A stretch of 64,000 nucleotides of DNA from Virgibacillus_P tibetensis (GTDB taxonomy: Bacteria; Bacillota; Bacilli; Bacillales; Amphibacillaceae). Position 1 is the stretch's first letter. The number at the start of each line of letters is the position of its first letter. The stretch lies in assembly GCF_036026595.1 (NCBI RefSeq), contig NZ_JARZFX010000008.1:62001-126000 (forward strand), given 5' to 3'. Under the pieces are notes generated by a model that saw only the letters and a list, made by a program, of their open reading frames with translations, did no database searches and was not told where the DNA came from. This document shows positions 43,741-52,373 of this stretch, piece by piece. The position numbers were made by a program, and so were the translations under genes.

Positions 43741-45048
43741 ATGATGGTATTTAAGTCTACAAGCAAGACTACTTCGGATCTAGCACTTACGGTGTATAAT
43801 GAAGACTTTGCGGTTGTGAAAGAGAAAAGAGCGTTTAAGGATTATAACAGGCAGGAATCCGTTCAGTACATGGATGTTTCGGAAATGATTGAAACAGATT
43901 CTATTATTATAAAAGGGCTGGAAATCCAGGAGCTTAACTATGACTATGATTTGGTTGATAAGACTAAGCTGTTGAAAAAGTATATTGACCAGAATGTATT
44001 CCTTTATGATCAGAAAGAAAATACTAAAAAGGAGTATCGTTTATTGAGTGTTAGTCATGGATTAGTACTGGAAAACTTAAAAACAAATGAAATTGTAATT
44101 GATCCAAAAGAAGAATTGATTTTGCCAAAATTGCCGGAAGGTCTTATAACAAAGCCGTCTCTCATTTGGAAGGTAAAGCCCCAGAAAGTAGATGAGATTG
44201 ATGTCACCTATACTACGGGAGGTTTGAAATGGGAAGCAAATTACGTGGTTCATTTAAGCAAAGAAACACTGGATCTTACCGGATGGGTCCTGCTAACGAA
44301 TAATTCAGGAACCACTTTTGAAAATGCACGGCTTAAACTGATTGCAGGTGAAGTCAACCGTGTTAAAGATCTTGATCCTGTATATGAGCGACAGATGTTA
44401 GCAGACAGTCCTATTGTCTATTCGGAGAACCAATTTGAGGAAAAAAGCTTCAATGATTACCACTTATACAGTCTTCAAGGAAAAACTACATTAAAAAACC
44501 AACAGGAAAAACAAATCAGTCTTTTGACTGCCACCGACGTTAGTTATGAAAGATATTACGAGTACAGATTTGAAGATGAGAAGGCTCGTATAATGATAGA
44601 TTTTTCTAATACAAAAGCAAATCAGTTGGGTTTGCCTTTTCCAAAAGGAAAGATGAAAGTATACAGTGAAGATGAAGAGGATGCGAGCCTGGAGTTCATC
44701 GGCGAGGACACCATTAACCATACACCGAAGGAAGAAGATATAAAATTATATCTGGGAGATGCGTTTGACATAGTGTGTGAAAGCAGAGGTTCGGATACGT
44801 ATAAGAAGGGCAAGCATGAATACTATGAATTCGAATATGTATTAAAAAACCAAAAAGATGAAGCTGCTACTATGATAATAACACATCCCATTTATCGGAA
44901 ACATTGGAAGATGAGCGAAACATCTCATGAATATAGAAAAAGGGATGCAAGCCATATAGAATTTGAAATTATCATACCAGCTAATAAAGTAGAAACGATT
45001 GCTTTTACTTATGTAATTAATCATAGCATACATGTAATTGTAGATTAG
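43741..45048 (+). CDS. DUF4139 domain protein
   Basis: 435 residues from ATG 43741 (or the next codon) behind AAGGAGAG. LALTVYNEDFAVVKEKRAF is the N-terminal strand typical of this group, and PQKVDEIDVTYTTGGLKWEANYVV with LTGWVLLTNNSGTTFENARLKL is the DUF4139 core. No signal peptide or anchor is seen, unlike many members. The role is unknown. Monocistronic, with a terminator right after. Confidence 0.87.
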   Translation: MMVFKSTSKTTSDLALTVYNEDFAVVKEKRAFKDYNRQESVQYMDVSEMIETDSIIIKGLEIQELNYDYDLVDKTKLLKKYIDQNVFLYDQKENTKKEYRLLSVSHGLVLENLKTNEIVIDPKEELILPKLPEGLITKPSLIWKVKPQKVDEIDVTYTTGGLKWEANYVVHLSKETLDLTGWVLLTNNSGTTFENARLKLIAGEVNRVKDLDPVYERQMLADSPIVYSENQFEEKSFNDYHLYSLQGKTTLKNQQEKQISLLTATDVSYERYYEYRFEDEKARIMIDFSNTKANQLGLPFPKGKMKVYSEDEEDASLEFIGEDTINHTPKEEDIKLYLGDAFDIVCESRGSDTYKKGKHEYYEFEYVLKNQKDEAATMIITHPIYRKHWKMSETSHEYRKRDASHIEFEIIIPANKVETIAFTYVINHSIHVIVD

Positions 45049-45091
45049 CTGGTGAATAATATAGGTATAAATTATTTACCAATAACAGGTG

Positions 45092-45110
45092 CAGTTCTGT
45101 TAAGGAACTG
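45092..45110 (+). terminator. intrinsic terminator of the DUF4139 gene
   Basis: CAGTTC and GAACTG pair around a seven-base loop, followed by TGCTTTTTTT. Confidence 0.75.
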
Positions 45111-45200
45111 TGCTTTTTTTATTGAAATAACAATAGTTTCAGGTGCAAACTGTGATACCTGTCGAACCAATCCTATTCAATTTTAGTAAATAAAGAATAA

Positions 45201-45240
45201 ATCGTAACTATTACTATTTACAAATCGTAATAGTTACGAT
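45201..45240. promoter_or_regulatory. two Zur boxes
   Basis: ATCGTAACTATTAC (45201-45214) and ATCGTAATAGTTACGAT (45224-45240). The second matches the Bacillus Zur consensus TCGTAATNATTACGA with one difference, and the first is a weaker site; together the two also form one larger inverted repeat. They lie 45-85 bases before the zinc-binding lipoprotein gene. Zinc-loaded Zur would repress it. Confidence 0.85.
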
Positions 45241-45284
45241 ATGATAAAAATAGTTTAAAAGACATATAGAAAGGAAGACGAGAA

Positions 45285-46646
45285 TTGAGTATAGGTAAAA
45301 AAATTATCACTTTATTTTTTGCGGGGCTTATTTTATGGGGATGTACACCCTCAGAACAAGTTTCTAGCAGTATGGAGGATTCAGAGCTTAAAGTGTACAC
45401 AACAATTTATCCATTTCAATATGCAGTTGAACAAATTGGAGGAGACACTGTTTCAGTTGAGACGGTATATCCACCTGGAGTAGATGCTCATACATATGAA
45501 CCTACATCAAAAGACATGACAGCTATAGCAAAAGGGGATGCATTCATTTATTTAGGAGCTGGAATGGAAGGTTTTGCACAGAGTGCAGCTGCTGCACTAG
45601 CATCACAGAAAGTAAAATTAATTGAAATTGGTAAGCATGAAGAACTTTTCCGTGAGGGACATGGAGAAGAAGCGCATGACCATGATGATCATGAAGAAGA
45701 TACCCATGGAGAGGAAGCGCATGACCATGGCGATCATGAAGAAGATACCCATGGAGAGGAAGCGCATGACCATGGCGATCATGAAGAGGATACCCATGGA
45801 GAAGAAGTGCATCACGATGATGATAAAACCAGTGCAGACACAGATGCAGTTGAAATTGAAGGTATGTCAAAACATTATCATTCGGGGGAGGCTGTACAGC
45901 TAACAGCTATTCCTAGTGAAGAACTCACTCATGGTCATTGGAGTTGGCATACATTAGAGCCTGGAGATGAGGAATGGAAGACTATATCGGATCAACAAAC
46001 GAATAAATATGAAGGTAAAGCTACTAGTCATGGTCAACAGATTAAAGCAGCCTTTTTAGACGATGATCATAATACGGTTGCTGAGTCTGAAGTTGTAACC
46101 ATTTTGATTGATGATCATGACGGCGATTATGACCCGCATATTTGGATAGACCCACTACGCATGATGGAAGCATCTGAAATTATTAAGGAAGAACTAATCG
46201 CATTAAATCCTGAGCAAGAAGCCTTGTATACTCAGAACTTTGACGAATTAAAAAAGGAATTAATGGCATTGGATGAAAGATATATAGAACTATTGGAAAC
46301 AAAAGAAAATAAACATATCATTGTACCGCATGCAGCATTTGGATACTGGGAAGAAAGATATGGAGTACGTCAAATAGCAGTTAGTGGTTTATCATCGAGT
46401 GATGAACCATCACAAAAGGATCTTACTCAAGTAGTTAAAAAGGCGAAAGAATATGATCTAAGCTATATTCTGTATGAACAAAATAGTACAAATCGATTAT
46501 CAGAAATTATTCAGGAACAAATTGGAGCAGAGACGTTAATTATTCACAATATAACTGTGTTAACGGAGGAGGATCTGGCTAATAAGGAGGATTATATTTC
46601 TCTAATGAACTATAATTTAGAAATACTTGATAAAGCGACAAAATAA
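45285..46646 (+). CDS. zinc ABC transporter substrate-binding lipoprotein (ZnuA/AdcA type)
   Basis: 453 residues, TTG start behind AAAGGAAG, lipobox ending LWGC (Cys20). YTTIYPFQYAVEQIGGDTVS, VYPPGVDAHTYEPT and later DPHIWIDPLR, IIVPHAAFGYWEERYG and SSDEPSQKDL are the cluster A-I metal-binding fold with its His ligands. Unusual inserts lie between the first His and DPHIW. One is a His/Glu/Asp-rich repeat of 15 residues present three times (HGEEAHDHGDHEEDT-like). The other is an Ig-like domain (VQLTAIPSEELTHGHWSWHT onward). Two Zur boxes precede it. No permease or ATPase gene is adjacent. Confidence 0.92.
   Translation: MSIGKKIITLFFAGLILWGCTPSEQVSSSMEDSELKVYTTIYPFQYAVEQIGGDTVSVETVYPPGVDAHTYEPTSKDMTAIAKGDAFIYLGAGMEGFAQSAAAALASQKVKLIEIGKHEELFREGHGEEAHDHDDHEEDTHGEEAHDHGDHEEDTHGEEAHDHGDHEEDTHGEEVHHDDDKTSADTDAVEIEGMSKHYHSGEAVQLTAIPSEELTHGHWSWHTLEPGDEEWKTISDQQTNKYEGKATSHGQQIKAAFLDDDHNTVAESEVVTILIDDHDGDYDPHIWIDPLRMMEASEIIKEELIALNPEQEALYTQNFDELKKELMALDERYIELLETKENKHIIVPHAAFGYWEERYGVRQIAVSGLSSSDEPSQKDLTQVVKKAKEYDLSYILYEQNSTNRLSEIIQEQIGAETLIIHNITVLTEEDLANKEDYISLMNYNLEILDKATK
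45660..45794 (+). repeat. three tandem 45-bp repeats coding the His-rich region
   Basis: Units start at 45660, 45705 and 45750 with CATGGAGA(A/G)GAAGCGC; a fourth, diverged part begins at 45795. The last two full units are almost identical, so copy number may vary between strains. Each adds 15 residues with four His, expanding a metal-binding loop. Confidence 0.9.
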
Positions 46647-46739
46647 CATAAATTCCATTAATTTAATCATATAAGGTACGAGACAGCGAGTAACTGACCT
46701 CTTATTGGCGTGAGCAACTCCTGGATCTACCTGGTACTG

Positions 46740-46771
46740 AGCGCTACTGAGTATGGCAAATCAGTAGCGCT
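46740..46771 (+). terminator. terminator of the zinc-binding lipoprotein gene
   Basis: AGCGCTACTGA and TCAGTAGCGCT pair perfectly around a ten-base loop, followed by TAAAACTTTTTAAC. Confidence 0.8.
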
Positions 46772-46858
46772 TAAAACTTTTTAACAAGTTTCCTGAATGT
46801 TGGAATAGACTATAATATCACTGAACAACTTCTTCTGAAAATAGAAAGAGGGTGCAGC

Positions 46859-47704
46859 ATGATTGAGATAGCAGGAAAACCTTTTGATTCAAGTGATATG
46901 GGGCCAACTGATAGTACGGAATATAGAATTATTCAGGTGATGCAGGATTCCCCGGTTGTTTATTCATACCAATCTGCAGAAGAATTGTTGTTTGAAGTTA
47001 AGTTGCGAGAGCATATTATGTTAAGTGCAAGATTAATGAATCAGAGTGATGCTCAGTTTGCAACATTTGCTTTATCCCGTTGTAATCCTCTTTACTGGCA
47101 TTTGACAGAATTTGGAGGATTTCAACTGCAGGAAGGTGTTAAACCATCTGAAGCAATTAACGATATTTTCATAAATAGCTCTCTATATGCATTTGAATGT
47201 GCAGGTGCTAAGGTCATCATTTACTATCATGCAGTTCTTCAAGTAATTGGCGAGACCTCATTTAATCAATTATTTCAAAATATCTACATATACAGCTGGC
47301 ATACAGATCCTGATCTTGGAATAGATTCTACATACTCAACCTATTTTCTTCCAGGGGATGTTGTCTATTTCATGAATCCCGAGGTTGATCCACGCGTTTC
47401 GCATTGGAGAGGGGAAAATGCTGTTGTGTTGGGAGAAGACACTTATTTCGGGCATGGGATTGGAATAGCCAGCGCTGATCAAATCATCGAAACATTAAAT
47501 CGTGCAAGAAAACCGGGAGCTTCACAATCAGCCTATTTGACAAATTTAGTAGTAAGGCCATCATTTAAACATTTAATGAAGATCTCCTTGGAGCCACGGG
47601 TTCACTCTAGGTCTAAACCTCATCTTATTATAATTACACATAATGAGAGCTCAATTTCTTATTACCGTTATAGTCTTTTCCTAGGAGAATATTATGGATT
47701 CTAG
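46859..47704 (+). CDS. tgl: spore coat protein-glutamine gamma-glutamyltransferase
   Basis: 281 residues resembling Bacillus Tgl: SAEELLFEVKLREHIMLSA, AQFATFALSRCNPLYWHLT, YAFECAGAKVIIYY with the catalytic Cys114, FFLPGD-like YFLPGDVVYFMNPEVDP, HWRGENAVVLGEDTYFGHG and GASQSAYLTNLVVRP. It crosslinks spore coat proteins through glutamyl-lysine bonds late in sporulation. It is about 35 residues longer than the 245-residue Bacillus enzyme, mostly at the C terminus. GAGGGTG precedes the ATG. Its presence shows that the host is a spore-former. Confidence 0.93.
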   Translation: MIEIAGKPFDSSDMGPTDSTEYRIIQVMQDSPVVYSYQSAEELLFEVKLREHIMLSARLMNQSDAQFATFALSRCNPLYWHLTEFGGFQLQEGVKPSEAINDIFINSSLYAFECAGAKVIIYYHAVLQVIGETSFNQLFQNIYIYSWHTDPDLGIDSTYSTYFLPGDVVYFMNPEVDPRVSHWRGENAVVLGEDTYFGHGIGIASADQIIETLNRARKPGASQSAYLTNLVVRPSFKHLMKISLEPRVHSRSKPHLIIITHNESSISYYRYSLFLGEYYGF

Positions 47705-47728
47705 AAGAAAATGATAATCTATAGAAGG

Positions 47729-47769
47729 TCATACGTACAAGAACAGGTGGGTTCTTTTTCTGCGTATGA
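47729..47769 (+). terminator. terminator of tgl
   Basis: TCATACG pairs with CGTATGA and, inside it, AGAAC with GTTCT, followed by TTTTCTATTTTT. Confidence 0.7.
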
Positions 47770-47897
47770 TTTTCTATTTTTACAGTACCTTGCATTAAAC
47801 AGTAGTTTATGATAAAGTAACATTAATAAGGTACTTGTAATATTATAGTACTGTTCATAATATAATAGTGAAAATGAAGAATGAAGGTGATCAAATC

Positions 47898-48221
47898 GTG
47901 AATATACAATTTAAAAAAGGCGCATTAGAACTGTGTGTTCTTGCATTACTGGATAAGCAGGATCGGTATGGATATGAACTTGTTCAAACGATTTCCGACC
48001 AGATTGCCATCTCAGAGGGATCGGTTTATCCGCTGTTAAGAAGGTTGAAGAAAGAAGATTTCGTTACAACCTATTTACAGGAATCAACAGAGGGACCATC
48101 TCGTAAATATTATAAGCTTACTGTTAAAGGCAGTGAATATCTTCACGTGCTATCTGATGAGTGGCGGGAATTTTCTAACGGTGTTAATCATTTAATAAAG
48201 GAAGGTGTAAACGATGAATAA
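47898..48221 (+). CDS. PadR-family transcriptional regulator
   Basis: 107 residues from GTG 47898 behind AAGGTGAT; the longer frame starts without a ribosome binding site. A winged helix: FKKGALELCVLALLDKQDRY, GYELVQTIS, ISEGSVYPLLRRLKKED (recognition helix) and SRKYYKLTVKG (wing). It overlaps the DUF1700 gene by eight bases. PadR, DUF1700 and DUF4097 genes form a common Firmicutes operon linked to envelope stress, and PadR usually represses its own operon. Confidence 0.93.
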   Translation: MNIQFKKGALELCVLALLDKQDRYGYELVQTISDQIAISEGSVYPLLRRLKKEDFVTTYLQESTEGPSRKYYKLTVKGSEYLHVLSDEWREFSNGVNHLIKEGVNDE

Positions 48222-48774
48222 AGATCAGTTTTTTAAAAAACTAAACCTGTCATTAAAAAGCCTATCATCTGAAGAACGAAAGGATATATTACAAGATTTC
48301 CAGGAGCACTTTGAGATAGGCAGGGTGGAGGGGAAAACAGAAGAGGAAATTTCGGATTCACTTGGGTCACCCAATCATATTGCGAAAGAATTAATGGCTG
48401 CACATTATTTGGAAAAGGTGGAGGATACTTCTACAGCAGGTAATATCCTGCGGGCAATGTGGGCAGTTATAGGTTTGGGATTTTTTAACTTAGTTATTGT
48501 GCTTGGACCATTTATTGCACTAGTATCCGTTATTTTTGCAGGTTGGGTATCTGGTGTTGCATTTATTATTTCACCCCTGCTGGTTTTAATTGACCTTGTA
48601 CTCTATCCGGGGACATTTCAGTTTTTTGATTTATTCTTTTCGATTGCCCTGACAGGGCTTGGACTATTAATTGCAATTGGTATGCTATTTGCAACACGGG
48701 CTGTTTCCAATGGATTTATTCGCTATTTAAACTTTAATGCAAAACTTGTGAAAGGAGGTCTGAAACATGAGTAA
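48214..48774 (+). CDS. DUF1700 (HAAS) membrane protein
   Basis: 186 residues. An N-terminal HAAS domain (about 1-60: LKSLSSEERKDILQDFQEHF, SDSLGSPNHIAKELM) is followed by three or four membrane helices. HAAS domains are small helical regulators fused to, or partnering with, membrane proteins next to PadR genes. The start overlaps padR and the end overlaps the DUF4097 gene by eight bases each, which implies tight coupling. Confidence 0.92.
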   Translation: MNKDQFFKKLNLSLKSLSSEERKDILQDFQEHFEIGRVEGKTEEEISDSLGSPNHIAKELMAAHYLEKVEDTSTAGNILRAMWAVIGLGFFNLVIVLGPFIALVSVIFAGWVSGVAFIISPLLVLIDLVLYPGTFQFFDLFFSIALTGLGLLIAIGMLFATRAVSNGFIRYLNFNAKLVKGGLKHE

Positions 48775-49576
48775 TGTAAAAAAAATTGCGCTTATTGCAA
48801 TTCTGCTCATTCTAGTGGGGGGCATCGGAAGCATACTCATTTTTAACCTAAATGAACCTGTATCTGTTGCTGAAGCGAAAGAAATTGATAGTACAACGAT
48901 TACTGCAGTTGAAGTCCAAGCAAACAATGGGAAAGTGGAAATTATGTCTGCGGAAGGCTCCACGACCAGGGTAGAACTTACAGGAGAAGGTATTAAAAAT
49001 AATAAAGAAAAATTGTCTGTTGAACAAAACGGGAATACATTATTCATTCAAACTGTTAACCAAAACAACAAATTATTCAATTTTAATTTCTTTACTGGTT
49101 CAGTAACATTAAAGGTTTATTTACCAGAAGCAGTATACGAAACATTACATGTTGCTATTGATAATGGGAGCTTAGAAACTCAACAAGTTACTATTAAAAA
49201 TATAGATGCAGTAACAAAAAATGGGCGCATAACGATGGATAATATTACTACTGACACGCTGCATGTAAAGTCAAACAATGGAAAAATAGTGCTTGATCAG
49301 GTTGAAGGCGCAATTACCGGGAAAACAGATAATGGATCAATATCACTTACAACGAAAGATTTAGACCGTTCAATTGACTTCGAAACTGATAATGGAAGTA
49401 TTAAAATACAAACGGAACAAGAGCCAACAAACGCATTATTTGATGTAAGAGTGGGAAATGGAAAAACCTCTATATTCGGATCATCCAATTGGGATACGTT
49501 GGTTGGTAATGGTGATAATATTATTAAATTAAGTACAGATAACGGTAGTATTACAGTGGAAGACCAGACAAGGTAA
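48767..49576 (+). CDS. DUF4097 beta-strand-repeat protein
   Basis: 269 residues. One N-terminal membrane anchor (about 5-27) precedes an extracellular beta-helix-like domain made of repeated strands with the motif (D/N)NGxI/S: VQANNGKVEI, IDNGSLET, KSNNGKIVL, KTDNGSISL, ETDNGSIKI, STDNGSITV. This is the DUF4097 pattern seen in LiaG-like proteins. It is the third gene of the PadR-DUF1700 operon and probably its output at the cell surface. Confidence 0.92.
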   Translation: MSNVKKIALIAILLILVGGIGSILIFNLNEPVSVAEAKEIDSTTITAVEVQANNGKVEIMSAEGSTTRVELTGEGIKNNKEKLSVEQNGNTLFIQTVNQNNKLFNFNFFTGSVTLKVYLPEAVYETLHVAIDNGSLETQQVTIKNIDAVTKNGRITMDNITTDTLHVKSNNGKIVLDQVEGAITGKTDNGSISLTTKDLDRSIDFETDNGSIKIQTEQEPTNALFDVRVGNGKTSIFGSSNWDTLVGNGDNIIKLSTDNGSITVEDQTR

Positions 49577-49600
49577 CATGTGGCAAATAGATAAGAGGTA

Positions 49601-49715
49601 GAGGCTGGGACATAACTAAATGGGAAGAATGAGAATCCGAACAATCGAAGCGTTACATTTGCTCAGGCGTTAATGTTCGGATTTTCCTGAATAATTCCTC
49701 TTTTGTCCCAACCTC
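49601..49715. repeat. GAGGCTGGGACA gene-end repeat, short form
   Basis: 115 bases with inverted borders GAGGCTGGGACA and TGTCCCAACCTC. It matches 40745-40977 in the opposite orientation but lacks that copy's central insert. It lies between two convergent genes and its terminal dyad could act as a bidirectional terminator. Confidence 0.75.
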
Positions 49716-49743
49716 TTACAGATTCAGTCACAACTACATTGTG

Positions 49744-50205
49744 CTACTCTTTTTCTTTCAAGTAACTGACAACTCCGATTGCTGCACCTAACACCGCACC
49801 ACCAGCTACCTCGATTGGCAAATGTCCAAGCAGCTCTTCTAATTTTTCTTTTCTTTTTTTGTGATAGATACCAGGATGTTCGTCGGACAGTTTCTCTAAC
49901 TGTACATTTAATTCGTTTACTTCCATTGCAATTTCTCCTGCCTGCCTACGAATACCCATAGCATCGTATACGACAATCAAACTAAAAATCGTGCTGACAC
50001 CGAAATCTATCGAAGGTACGCCTTTCTTCAGAGCTACATACGTGGTAAGTGCTGCGACAGCTGATGAATGAGAGCTGGGCATACCACCAGTACCAACGAT
50101 CCTTGACAAATCCCATTTGCCTTTATCCAAATAATTCAATGGTATCTTTAAAAATTGAGCAGCACCTATCCCTATTAATGCTGTTAGTATGGAACGATTT
50201 AACAT
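49744..50205 (-). CDS. yuiD: YuiD-like DUF212 (PAP2-related) membrane protein
   Basis: 153 residues with three or four membrane helices. IGAAQFLKIPLNYL, GTGGMPSSHSSAVAALTTYV and YDAMGIRRQAGEIA match YuiD/DUF212. The PSSHS motif with a later R resembles the phosphatase motif of PAP2 enzymes, but the family lacks a proven activity. Monocistronic, AGGTGAG upstream. Confidence 0.88.
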   Translation of the reverse strand: MLNRSILTALIGIGAAQFLKIPLNYLDKGKWDLSRIVGTGGMPSSHSSAVAALTTYVALKKGVPSIDFGVSTIFSLIVVYDAMGIRRQAGEIAMEVNELNVQLEKLSDEHPGIYHKKRKEKLEELLGHLPIEVAGGAVLGAAIGVVSYLKEKE

Positions 50206-50373
50206 TAGCTCACCTCAAGCTATAGGATGAGAAATAAATAGGACTTTTATTCAAGAGAATTGTATTAAGTACGTTGATAACATACATGGGGCGGTGAATA
50301 ATTTGTTAAGAATACATAATCCAAAAGATATTAGGAATAATATCTATAGATTTTCACGAATGGAGAGAAACCT

Positions 50374-50649
50374 ATGGAACAAACTAACTTACACGGGAAA
50401 TTACAGCAAATTAGTCAACATATAGCCGAGGCGCAAGAGGCTGTTAGATTGGCACAAGGGTCAGATCCGCAACTCCTGCTCCAAGCGCAGGAACAGCTTC
50501 AGCAGGCAGAAAAGGAGCTGCAGCAAACGAAAGACCTGGAAGGAACAGCAGCAACAGAGAATTCTCAATTTCAACAGGCCTATGAGCAACTGCATGATAC
50601 CCGGCAAGATATACAGGAAGCACAACAAAATAATAACGGAATATTATAG
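50374..50649 (+). CDS. small glutamine-rich coiled-coil protein
   Basis: 91 residues, nearly all helical with heptad-like spacing and many Gln, Glu and Ala (LLLQAQEQLQQAEKELQQTK). No cysteine, signal peptide or membrane segment. ATG behind GGAGAG. I do not recognise a family. Monocistronic, ended by a hairpin at 50675. The composition resembles small spore- or stress-associated proteins, but that is only an impression. Confidence 0.65.
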   Translation: MEQTNLHGKLQQISQHIAEAQEAVRLAQGSDPQLLLQAQEQLQQAEKELQQTKDLEGTAATENSQFQQAYEQLHDTRQDIQEAQQNNNGIL

Positions 50650-50674
50650 AACCTATTTTATTCTACTATTAAGT

Positions 50675-50699
50675 AAAGGCTGTCATGGAGACAGCCTTT
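50675..50699. terminator. bidirectional terminator
   Basis: AAAGGCTGTC and GACAGCCTTT pair perfectly around a five-base loop; ACTATTTTTCC follows on plus. It touches the stop codon of the minus-strand small gene at 50701. Confidence 0.85.
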
Positions 50700-50700
50700 A

Positions 50701-50862
50701 CTATTTTTCCTTTTGGTTATTCCTGCGGTTCGGTCGATTATTAATTAAATCCTTGAATTCATTTTCCACACCAAACTCCGCATTATTTCGTTCTCTGTTA
50801 TGGGAAATTTTATTATTTTGTTTATTTTTATCTTTATTACGGTTTTTATTTTCTTCAGACAT
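50701..50862 (-). CDS. 53-residue Asn/Lys/Arg-rich protein
   Basis: Minus-strand ATG 50862, ten bases after AAAGGAGG. It encodes MSEENKNRNKDKNKQNNK, then HNRERNNAEFGVENEFKDL and a basic tail ending NNQKEK. The ribosome binding site is very good and terminators flank both ends. The composition is hydrophilic and likely disordered, similar to small acid-soluble-type spore proteins of Bacillaceae, though no family is recognised. It is an easily missed small gene. Confidence 0.6.
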   Translation of the reverse strand: MSEENKNRNKDKNKQNNKISHNRERNNAEFGVENEFKDLINNRPNRRNNQKEK

Positions 50863-50987
50863 GAGTCAAAAGCCTCCTTTAATTTACTCTATTAGAAAAT
50901 ATCCTGTCCATTTTCACAAAATTGATTCCTAATTTTGTGTATTAAAATAAACAGGAGATATTTTAGAAGGACCACAGAATATAAACT

Positions 50988-51037
50988 AAAACGCTTGGAT
51001 TCAATTCTCTTATATGAGAATTGAATCCAAGCGTTTT
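50988..51037. terminator. 22-bp perfect-stem terminator of the ykvI-like gene
   Basis: AAAACGCTTGGATTCAATTC continues to a six-base loop TTATAT and an exact complementary arm (50988-51009 with 51016-51037). On the minus strand TTTTAGTTTATAT follows. It is unusually long and perfect. Confidence 0.85.
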
Positions 51038-51065
51038 GGGATAATCTTTTCTTTTTCTAATCTGG

Positions 51066-52142
51066 CTAGTTCCCTGTAGCTTTTTGGGCATCTCTTTTAT
51101 CTTTGGCAAGTTTAAACGGTGCATAGATAAGGGCTCCGATAAGAAACAAACCAATATATCCGATTAGCGGATAAAAGAATGCAACGAGCTTTGTGAAACC
51201 CGCAAAACTTGCAAAGAATGCAACTACACCTGTTATAAGGGTAGCGTAGTTAAACTTCTTCGTGTTTCTTTCAACAAAACGGGCAATAAATGCGTAGATC
51301 ATGCTGACACCAGTATTAAAGATCATCCCGAATAGGACCAGGGACATTAAAATGGCTAGAACGGGTGAAATATCATCAACAATTTTCAACATTGGCATAT
51401 CAAAGTTTGCCACTACGTTTACTTTAGAGAAGATTGCAAGGTGACTAAGAATGATAAGGATCCCAATTCCAAGTCCTCCAACTAAGCCACTGGCTGCAGC
51501 TATCTTTTCATTTTTCACAGTTCCACCCATCACAAGCGCCATAGCGGCCCCTACTGCGATATTAAATGACACATAATTGACTGCTGAAATGAACCAATGT
51601 GGTAACGAAGATTCCTGCTCTTTTGCAATTGGATCAAGCTCAGAGAATGACATGTCCATAGTGAACAAGCTATAGACTCCGATCATAATTAATACAAGTA
51701 CAAGAACTGGTGTGATACTTCCTATTATTGCAATAATCCTTTGTACATTAAGCATCACCGTTAAAATAATTAAAACTGTCAAAATCATACTTCCAATAAA
51801 GGGACTTAATCCAAACTGTTGATTCAGGATGGATCCAGCACCTGCGATCATTACTACACCGACACCAAATAACGTAAATACAATGATTCCGTCAACTACA
51901 ATTCCAAGATAGCGTCCACTTATTTTATAGATAGCATCTTTATGAGAAATTGTTTGCATGCGGCTCCCAAGCCACGTTAGTGTCATACCAAGGTATGCGA
52001 ATAATGCTGTTGCAACAATTGCTGCAATGGTACCCATGTGACCAAAACTCGTGAAATATTGTAAAACTTCCTGCCCCGAAGCGAATCCTGCTCCGACGAT
52101 GATCCCGATAAAAGCGCTACCAATTTTTAATATTTTAAACAT
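51066..52142 (-). CDS. YkvI-like permease (APC/LeuT-fold membrane protein)
   Basis: 358 residues from ATG 52142, preceded by TGGAGGAAC. Ten to eleven membrane helices. IGSAFIGIIVGAGFASGQEV in TM1 has the unwound G-A-G-F-A-S segment of LeuT-fold carriers and matches Bacillus YkvI. Substrate unknown. It lies 220 bases downstream of the DAO-type oxidoreductase on the same strand, so import of that enzyme's amino-acid substrate is a reasonable guess. Confidence 0.82.
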   Translation of the reverse strand: MFKILKIGSAFIGIIVGAGFASGQEVLQYFTSFGHMGTIAAIVATALFAYLGMTLTWLGSRMQTISHKDAIYKISGRYLGIVVDGIIVFTLFGVGVVMIAGAGSILNQQFGLSPFIGSMILTVLIILTVMLNVQRIIAIIGSITPVLVLVLIMIGVYSLFTMDMSFSELDPIAKEQESSLPHWFISAVNYVSFNIAVGAAMALVMGGTVKNEKIAAASGLVGGLGIGILIILSHLAIFSKVNVVANFDMPMLKIVDDISPVLAILMSLVLFGMIFNTGVSMIYAFIARFVERNTKKFNYATLITGVVAFFASFAGFTKLVAFFYPLIGYIGLFLIGALIYAPFKLAKDKRDAQKATGN

Positions 52143-52373
52143 AAGTTCCTCCAAGTTGTCTGTTTTTGTTAGTATGCCTTACTTCGTTACTTTTAGCAGA
52201 TCACCTGTTACATCATAAATGAACTGATATTTTTCGTCAAATTAACAATTGTCTATTCCTTTATTGTGACCTATTACTATTGAACACACCAAAATTGAAC
52301 CGCCTTATAGTAAGTCCCATTACAGCGTGCGAAGGAATAAGACGGCCGCTTTTGTATTATTTATCTGCTGACC

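Noticed and set aside
45660..45794. Regular 45-bp repeats suggesting a CRISPR array
   Set aside because: The units are contiguous without spacers and encode an in-frame His/Glu-rich repeat of the zinc-binding protein.
45840..46130. ZinT/YodA domain fusion in the zinc-binding protein
   Set aside because: The extra segment is internal and Ig-like; AdcA-type ZinT domains are C-terminal and larger.
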